Shown here in pieces: positions 59,099 to 64,000 of a DNA stretch of 64,000 nt (the stretch's first letter is position 1; every line of letters begins with the position of its first letter). The notes beneath the pieces are model-generated. The model saw nothing but the letters and a program-made list of their open reading frames with translations. It did not search any database and was not told the DNA's origin. The position numbers and the translations under genes are program-made. Source of the stretch: Paenibacillus oceani (GTDB lineage Bacteria > Bacillota > Bacilli > Paenibacillales > NBRC-103111); contig NZ_JACXJA010000024.1 in the NCBI RefSeq assembly GCF_014705615.1, positions 58,287 to 122,286 on the forward strand, in the 5' to 3' direction.

Positions 59099-60067
59099 TT
59101 ACTGCTTCGGACCGGCGGCGCGCAGGACAGGCAAATAACATAACGGCAGCGCTACAATCGAGCATACGATATTAAAAATCGTCTGGGCGTGCGCAATCTG
59201 GCTGGACGGATTGGCGCCGAGCAGCACGGACGCGTAATGGAGCAGCGGGAGCAGGGGCAGGAACAGCAGCGCTCCTCCCGCATTAAGCGCAATATGCGAC
59301 CAGGCGACGAATTGGCCGTTCCGGCTGCCTCCGATCGCGGCTAGCAGAGCGGTGGCGCACGTGCCGACGTTCGCTCCCAGCACGATGGCGATGCCCAGCT
59401 CGACCGGGATGGCGTCGACGGCGGCCAATCCCATCGTCATGGCGATCGTGGCCGCGCTGCTGTGGATAATGGCGGTCAGGACGGCTCCCGCCGCGACTCC
59501 CCACAGGATGCTGCGCTGCGCATGCTCTACGAACCAGCCGAACAGTCCCCGGGACTGAAGCGCCGGAACGATCGACTGCATCACTTCGACTCCGAGCATG
59601 ACCGAGGCGAAGCCGCTGACGGCCAGCGACAAGGAGCGGATATGGTGCAGTGTCCGCTGAAGCCGGTACGACCGGGCGTAAAACGTAGAGGGCAGCGTTC
59701 CGAACCAGACCGAGCCGGAGACGAGCAGCAGCGGGAACGCGAGCTTGGTCAGATTTAAACCGATCAGTTCGGTGGTGATGCAAGTGCCGATATTCGTGCC
59801 GAGGATGATCCCGAGCGTTTTCGGAAACGTCATAATGCCGGCGTTGACCAGACCGATCGTAATGACCGTAATCGCGCTGCTGCTTTGCAGAATGGCGGTC
59901 ACACCGGTACCGATCAGCATCCCGCGAAGCGGCGTGCGAGTAAACCGTTCGATCAGACCGGTCAAGTACGAGCCGGCCCATTGATGAAGCGCGAGCTCCA
60001 TCACCTTCATCCCGGTCAGAAAGATGCCCAGCCCGACCAATAAGGGGAGTACGATTTGCGCAGTCAT
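59099..60067 (-). CDS. Na/Pi cotransporter family protein (NptA-like)
   Basis: A 322-residue membrane protein of the sodium-phosphate cotransporter II family. It has two inverted PNaS repeats with the polar motifs GVTAILQSSSAITV and AIIHSSAATIAMT, the second being HSSA rather than the usual QSSS. GTNIGTCITTEL and GANVGTCATALL are the paired glycine-rich helices. There are about eight hydrophobic segments. There is no C-terminal PhoU domain, so it is the short form. It is monocistronic, minus-strand, between deoC and the rRNA methyltransferase gene. Phosphate is the presumed substrate. Confidence 0.88.
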   Translation of the reverse strand: MTAQIVLPLLVGLGIFLTGMKVMELALHQWAGSYLTGLIERFTRTPLRGMLIGTGVTAILQSSSAITVITIGLVNAGIMTFPKTLGIILGTNIGTCITTELIGLNLTKLAFPLLLVSGSVWFGTLPSTFYARSYRLQRTLHHIRSLSLAVSGFASVMLGVEVMQSIVPALQSRGLFGWFVEHAQRSILWGVAAGAVLTAIIHSSAATIAMTMGLAAVDAIPVELGIAIVLGANVGTCATALLAAIGGSRNGQFVAWSHIALNAGGALLFLPLLPLLHYASVLLGANPSSQIAHAQTIFNIVCSIVALPLCYLPVLRAAGPKQ

Positions 60068-60224
60068 GGGATCTCCTTTGCTTGCAAAACTATGAAATGG
60101 ACCTTATCGTTACTTCATCTATATGCCGGCGGCCGGACGGGCATGACAAGCTGTATGCGTGCAAGCAGAAAGTCCGGGACTATCCCGGCGCAACCCCAAA
60201 TCGATAGCTGGCTGGAGGAGTATT

Positions 60225-61628
60225 ATGGCAACGGTCATACTGGACCGCAAGAGGAAAAAAAGACTGGAGCAAGGCCATCCGTGGATTTACGCCAACGAGA
60301 TCGAAAGCATTCAAGGCGAATACGAGCCGGGCGATCTGGTCTCGGTTACGAATCATACGGGCCAATATTTGGGCTGCGGGTACATCAACCCCAAATCGCA
60401 GATCGCGGTTCGGATCGTCTCGTACACGCCCCTGGAAGAGATGGACCGGACCTTTTTCGCGCAAAGATTCGCACAGTGTCTGGAGCATCGCCGCAGGTTC
60501 GTTGCAGGGGCGGACTCGTACCGGCTCGTCTACGGCGAAGCCGACTTTTTGCCCGGACTGGTCGTGGACCGGTTTGAAGACGTGCTCGTCGTTCAAGTTT
60601 TGTCGCTCGGGATGGAGCGGCGCAAAAGCGTCATCGTGGAGACGCTCGCCGAGCTGCTGAAGCCGCGCGGGATCTATGAGCGCAGCGATGTGCCGGTACG
60701 GGAGCTGGAAGGACTGGAGCAGACGAAGGGGCCGCTCTACGGCGATTGTCCCCGTTATGTGGAGATCGTCGAGAACGGACTGCGCATGGAGGTCGACATC
60801 GAGCAGGGGCAGAAAACCGGCTACTTTTTCGATCAGCGGGAAAACCGCGCAGCGATCGGCAAGCTGATGACCGGCTGGGGAACCCGAAGCGGAATCCGGC
60901 TTGTAGAGTCGGGCGCCCTGGAAGAGGGAGTATCCGCAGACTCAAGCGGCACCGGGGACGGGGGGAGTAAGCTCGTTCCTGTCAATGCGAACGGCAAGCG
61001 GGTGACGTTTCCGTACTGGGACGGGGCGACTGTGCTGGAATGTTTCTCCCACACCGGCAGCTTTACGCTGAACGCCTGCCGATTCGGGGCCAAGAAGGTG
61101 ACGTGCCTCGATATATCCGAGCATGCGATCGACACGGCCAAGCGCAACGTGGAGCTGAACGGCTTCGGCGAACGGGTCGAGTTCGTCGTTGCGGACGCCT
61201 TCGATTATTTGCGCTCCCAGGTAAAAGGGCTTGATGAGCGGAAAACGCGTGCAGCGGCCGGACAAGCGAAGGTGGATACGTCGAAGCCGGTCGGCGCGGA
61301 AGGGCGGACGTGGGACGTCGTCATTCTCGATCCCCCGGCTTTCGCCAAGACGAAAGGCGCCGTAGAGGGCGCCTGCCGGGGTTACAAAGATATTAATCTG
61401 CATGCGATGAAACTCGTCAACGAAGGCGGATACCTCGTCACCGCCAGCTGCTCGTACCACGTTCGTCCGGATCTGTTCCTGGAGACGATATTGGCTGCTG
61501 CTGCCGATGCCCGCAAAGTGCTCCGGCTGGTTGAGTACCGCGGCGCAGGCAACGATCATCCGCGCATTCTCGGCGTCGACGAAGGCGATTACTTGAAATT
61601 TGCGATCTTTGAGGTTCATTCGCGGTAA
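60225..61628 (+). CDS. Class I SAM-dependent rRNA methyltransferase (RlmI-like) with insertions
   Basis: A 467-residue 23S rRNA cytosine methyltransferase of the RlmI/YccW type. It has an N-terminal PUA domain (about 1-75, with GHPWIYANEIESIQG), the middle EEHB-like domain, and a catalytic domain with QKTGYFFDQRENR, VLECFSHTGSF and the catalytic LDPPAFAKTK. Relatives are about 390-400 residues long. Extra length comes from about 45 residues between DQRENRAAIGK and VLECF, and about 20 residues after FDYLRS; both are polar and low in complexity. GGAGGAG precedes the ATG at 60225. Confidence 0.9.
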   Translation: MATVILDRKRKKRLEQGHPWIYANEIESIQGEYEPGDLVSVTNHTGQYLGCGYINPKSQIAVRIVSYTPLEEMDRTFFAQRFAQCLEHRRRFVAGADSYRLVYGEADFLPGLVVDRFEDVLVVQVLSLGMERRKSVIVETLAELLKPRGIYERSDVPVRELEGLEQTKGPLYGDCPRYVEIVENGLRMEVDIEQGQKTGYFFDQRENRAAIGKLMTGWGTRSGIRLVESGALEEGVSADSSGTGDGGSKLVPVNANGKRVTFPYWDGATVLECFSHTGSFTLNACRFGAKKVTCLDISEHAIDTAKRNVELNGFGERVEFVVADAFDYLRSQVKGLDERKTRAAAGQAKVDTSKPVGAEGRTWDVVILDPPAFAKTKGAVEGACRGYKDINLHAMKLVNEGGYLVTASCSYHVRPDLFLETILAAAADARKVLRLVEYRGAGNDHPRILGVDEGDYLKFAIFEVHSR

Positions 61629-61680
61629 AGCGGAAGTAAGACGGCAGGATTGTGCAGGAGCTGCCGATTGGAGCGGACTG

Positions 61681-61732
61681 GCGGTTGTTCTTGGAGTGAG
61701 GCGTGACTCACTCCGGGGCAGCCGCATTTTAG
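61681..61732 (+). terminator. Composite terminator between rRNA methyltransferase and HIT genes
   Basis: The outer stem GCGGTTG (61681-61687) / CAGCCGC (61719-61725) encloses a perfect inner stem GGAGTGAG/CTCACTCC. ATTTT follows. It lies between convergent genes and overlaps the last codons of the minus-strand gene. Confidence 0.6.
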
Positions 61733-62118
61733 TTGCTCCCGCGTTGTCTCCGGTTCGACTCCTGCTTAAGATGATGACGGATTCCTTTGCCCGCCAGCGG
61801 TTCGTCTGCGAATCTGGGGATGATGTGCAGGTGGGCGTGCGGCACCGTCTGTCCGCCTGCGGCGCAGCAGTTCCAGCCGACGTTGTATCCGTCCGGGCCG
61901 CTCTCCGCGCCGATCCGCTCTTTCGTCTGCTGGAGCAGATCGCGCATATCTTCCCATTCCTCGGCGGTCAAATCGAACACCGTCTCACGATGGGTTTTCG
62001 GCACGATCATATAAGATCCTTCGAGCACCGGATCGAAGCTGCGGATTAACACGTTAAACGCGGTAACGGTTACCGCTTCTTTCTGGACGGCCGGCCAGCA
62101 GAAAGGGCAATCTCCCAT
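61729..62118 (-). CDS. HIT family hydrolase
   Basis: A 129-residue histidine triad protein. The catalytic HAHLHII (HxHxH) lies at about residues 95-101. The N-terminal MGDCPFC zinc-type CxxC and a conserved YMIVPKTHRETVFDL block are also present. Members hydrolyse nucleotide phosphoramidates or dinucleoside polyphosphates. The ATG ending at 62118 is used, because GAGGAGG lies 8 bases upstream; the open frame extends 58 codons further without support. The C-terminus is basic. Confidence 0.9.
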   Translation of the reverse strand: MGDCPFCWPAVQKEAVTVTAFNVLIRSFDPVLEGSYMIVPKTHRETVFDLTAEEWEDMRDLLQQTKERIGAESGPDGYNVGWNCCAAGGQTVPHAHLHIIPRFADEPLAGKGIRHHLKQESNRRQRGSN

Positions 62119-62317
62119 TGTGCGGTTCCTCCTCTTCGCCCGCTGTTTACGGGGAGCATCCATATAACAGCCATTGTAGCAAGCCGGAGCCGGCCGTGAC
62201 AACGGATAAATCGGTTTTAGCCAATAGGAGGCTCTCGCGCCGGAGGTGATGGACATCCCCGCACCTATGCAGTAATGTAATAGGGACAGCATTTTACGGC
62301 AGAGGAGTCCGATTCGT

Positions 62318-63079
62318 TTGAAATTCAGACCATGTATCGATATTCATCAAGGCAAGGTGAAGCAAATCGTCGGCGAGACGCTTTGTGCGAACAACGAGGG
62401 CGTCGTAGAAAACTTCGTATCCGACCGGGAGCCGGGCTACTATGCGGAGCTGTTCCAGAATGACGGATTGACCGGAGGACACGTCATTATGCTGGGCGGT
62501 GGCAACGCTGCCGCCGCCGAGCAGGCGCTCGCGGGTTACCCCGGCGGCTTGCAGATCGGCGGAGGCATTACGGCGGATAGCGCTCCCGGCTGGCTGGAGA
62601 AGGGGGCGTCGCATGTGATTGTCACGTCTTACGTGTTCCAGGACGGCCGGCTGCAGCAGGACAATCTGGACCGGATCGTGTCCGCCGTGAGCAAGGAGAA
62701 GCTCGTGATCGATCTGAGCTGCAAGGAGCGGGACGGCAAATGGTTCGTCGTGACGAACGGCTGGACGACGTTCAGCGACTTCGAGCTGAATGAAGCGAAT
62801 ATCCGCAGCCTCGAAGCGTACTGCGATGAATTTCTGGTTCATGCCGTCGATGTCGAAGGCAAACGCGGCGGCGTGCTGACGCAACTGGTCGAGAAGCTGG
62901 CCGGCTGGGTGACCATCCCGACCACGTACGCGGGTGGCGCCCGTTCGCTGGACGATCTGGAGCTGTTTCACCGGCTGACGGAAGGCAAGCTCGATATTAC
63001 GGTAGGCAGCGCGCTTGATATTTTCGGGGGACAGCTGCCGTATCGCGATGTGGTCGCTTATTTTGAGTCGCTCCGGTAA
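62318..63079 (+). CDS. hisA: HisA, eukaryotic-type phosphoribosylformimino-AICAR-P isomerase
   Basis: A 253-residue TIM-barrel isomerase of histidine biosynthesis (fourth step). Instead of the usual bacterial HisA sequence it shows the eukaryotic HIS6-type signature: KFRPCIDIHQGKVKQIVG at the N-terminus, ELFQNDGLTGGHVIMLG, LQIGGGI, and VHAVDVEGKRGG followed by TTYAGGARSLDD. The catalytic Asp residues in CIDIH and AVDVEG are kept. The TTG start has AGAGGAG upstream. It stands alone, outside any his operon in this window, so it may be an extra or transferred copy. Confidence 0.88.
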   Translation: MKFRPCIDIHQGKVKQIVGETLCANNEGVVENFVSDREPGYYAELFQNDGLTGGHVIMLGGGNAAAAEQALAGYPGGLQIGGGITADSAPGWLEKGASHVIVTSYVFQDGRLQQDNLDRIVSAVSKEKLVIDLSCKERDGKWFVVTNGWTTFSDFELNEANIRSLEAYCDEFLVHAVDVEGKRGGVLTQLVEKLAGWVTIPTTYAGGARSLDDLELFHRLTEGKLDITVGSALDIFGGQLPYRDVVAYFESLR

Positions 63080-63182
63080 CGGCGGGCAACCGAATACGGG
63101 GCGAACCTGGAGGTAGCGGCGGATTAAGGGTCACTCTTATGAAGAGTTCACGCCAGAAAATATAAGTTTGCAGCGAAGAATC
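63080..63182. other. Start of the terminal 921-bp gap, nothing recognised
   Basis: From the hisA stop to the window end no credible gene was found. The gap holds R1 copy D (63183-63376), an AT-richer stretch without ribosome binding sites (63377-63700), a heptamer array (63708-63820) and a hairpin-rich end. Confidence 0.6.
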
Positions 63183-63376
63183 GATTAAGAGTGGTTTGTA
63201 CCCTCTATATTGTCCGAAAGCCCGACTGTGCACGAAATAAGAGCGGTTTGGATCTGCTAAAATCGGCGAAAAGGGTGTTTACCTCATTAGATGGCTGAAA
63301 TAAGGGGGGCAAACCGCTTCTATTTGTCTCTGACGTCCCCATATACTGAAAATAAAGGGTGCCAGAGACTCTTATT
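63183..63376 (+). repeat. Dispersed repeat R1, copy D
   Basis: A 194-bp copy: direct motifs TTAAGAGTGGTTTG at 63185 and AATAAGAGCGGTTTG near 63237, inverted motifs AATAAGGGGGGCAAACCGC near 63299 and AATAAAGGGTGCCAGAGACT near 63351, ending CTTATT. Of the four copies it shows the clearest terminal inverted repeat. Confidence 0.85.
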
Positions 63377-63707
63377 ATGTTAGTTGGAGTTAGTGAGGCT
63401 GTCGATTCATTGTGGGCGACCGAGTGGACAGGGAAAAGGTTACCTTCTGGAAAGTTTTGTATGGAATCCCCTACCCTACCTTACCATCCTTATTCAATCA
63501 AGGGGTTCCGGACAACCTGTTTGAGCAGAAGAAGGGAATTTTTCACTTGGAGCGGCCTGCTAACACATCTACACAATGAATCGACAGCCTCGTTAGTTAC
63601 CACTAGTTTCCGTTATCTGCCCCTAGTTAGCGTTAATTAGCTTAGCCCGTACGTATTACGCAGTTCGAATCCGCGGCGCTGGATGCGATCGGCTGGCGGG
63701 ACGCCGG

Positions 63708-63820
63708 TTTACGGTTTGCGCTTTACGCTTTTACGCTTTACGGTTTACGCTTTACGCTTTGCGTTTTGCGCTTTACGCTTTGCGCTTTGCGCTTTGCGCT
63801 TTAAGTTTTACGCTTTACGG
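63708..63820 (+). repeat. Tandem heptamer array TTTRCGS
   Basis: Sixteen consecutive units, mainly TTTACGC and TTTGCGC with TTTACGG, TTTGCGT and TTTAAGT variants, span 113 bp. One unit has an extra T. It is non-coding and strongly strand-biased. Confidence 0.85.
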
Positions 63821-63896
63821 GCGTCCGTGCATCTGAAGCTGCGCCGTTACTCTAAATCGCATCGACGAGCGGCTGGAGTGAAAGGATCCGTTTCCT

Positions 63897-63993
63897 CCTA
63901 CGCACAAATAGTAGCCTCTCGGCATTCGCCGAGGCAGATGGGGCAAGGGATTCCCTATACCCTCCGGCGTATCCATCCTCCTACTTGCGTAGG
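63897..63993 (+). other. Inverted-repeat region at the window end
   Basis: CCTACGCA (63897-63904) can pair with TGCGTAGG (63986-63993), enclosing a small hairpin (CCTCTCGGC-attc-GCCGAGG). It may be the leader of a gene beyond the window, but no family was recognised. Confidence 0.3.
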
Positions 63994-64000
63994 GGGATTT

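Noticed and set aside
63359..63640. A 93-codon frame after R1 copy D
   Set aside because: It begins inside the repeat, has no ribosome binding site and its composition is not protein-like.
63880..64000. A third copy of repeat R2 at the window end (CCTCCTACGCAC)
   Set aside because: Only about 12 bases are similar; the GGGT, CACGTCAA and CCGTCCGG blocks are missing.
1..64000. CRISPR arrays, tRNA or rRNA genes, transposases, prophage
   Set aside because: No evenly spaced repeats with unique spacers, no cloverleaf or rRNA-like segment and no transposase or integrase motif were found by reading both strands.

Overview
The window looks like a chromosomal segment of an endospore-forming, GC-rich Firmicute of the Paenibacillaceae (Paenibacillus/Cohnella type). 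The reasons are a GerA-type germinant receptor operon, LplB/LplC-type sugar permeases next to a membrane-bound AraC regulator, a fused rhamnulose-phosphate aldolase/dehydrogenase, purine-rich GGAGG ribosome binding sites with frequent TTG/GTG starts, and a DHDPS/GH20/Gfo-Idh-MocA-rich carbohydrate repertoire. No rRNA, tRNA, CRISPR array, phage genes or transposase was seen.

Layout. 1-2000: the tail of a PdaA-type polysaccharide deacetylase, then a DedA protein and an AI-2E-type permease on the minus strand. 2111-4548: an OmpR-type response regulator and its histidine kinase. 5186-12522: a membrane AraC regulator, a sugar ABC importer (two permeases and a lipoprotein, no ATPase) behind a good cre site, then an amidohydrolase and a Rieske protein. 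12913-13242: a small membrane protein. 13926-29531: an AraC regulator divergent from a 12-gene, 14.5-kb co-directional locus containing GH20 hexosaminidase, two GH109-like oxidoreductase-fold proteins, two paralogous deacetylase-like proteins, a DHDPS-family aldolase, Zn-alcohol dehydrogenase, a D-threonine aldolase/D-glucosaminate dehydratase-like PLP enzyme, M20 hydrolase, RidA, an SDR and an unrecognised TIM-barrel-like protein. I infer that this locus degrades N-acetylhexosamine-containing oligosaccharides by a non-phosphorylative, partly oxidative route; it is the best candidate here for an undescribed system. 29649-32113: TetR and two SDRs around a palindromic operator.

32301-38276: a degenerate SRAP protein that has lost its catalytic residues, a YdjM-type membrane protein, and the germinant receptor operon (A, B and C subunits plus a CLC_0170-like protein) behind a sigma-G-like promoter. 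38650-40502: family II pyrophosphatase and an SGNH hydrolase. 41135-47203: a rhamnose operon (aldolase/dehydrogenase fusion, a sensory-rhodopsin-transducer-like protein, isomerase, kinase, DeoR regulator) with two tandem operator-like boxes. 47388-53661: AlkD-like protein, MFS exporter, cardiolipin synthase, guanylate-kinase-like protein, GNAT and two small unknowns. 53848-63079: translation and housekeeping genes (prmA, site-2 protease, rsmE, mtaB, Nudix, deoC, Na/Pi cotransporter, an rRNA methyltransferase with insertions, HIT) and a eukaryotic-type HisA.

The larger gaps between genes carry a dispersed repeat of about 190 bp (R1: four full copies and one fragment), built from two direct and two inverted copies of a roughly 26-bp motif. 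Two of the R1 copies are followed, about 135 bp later, by a second repeat (R2) that ends in a terminator-like hairpin. The last gap also holds a 16-unit heptamer array.
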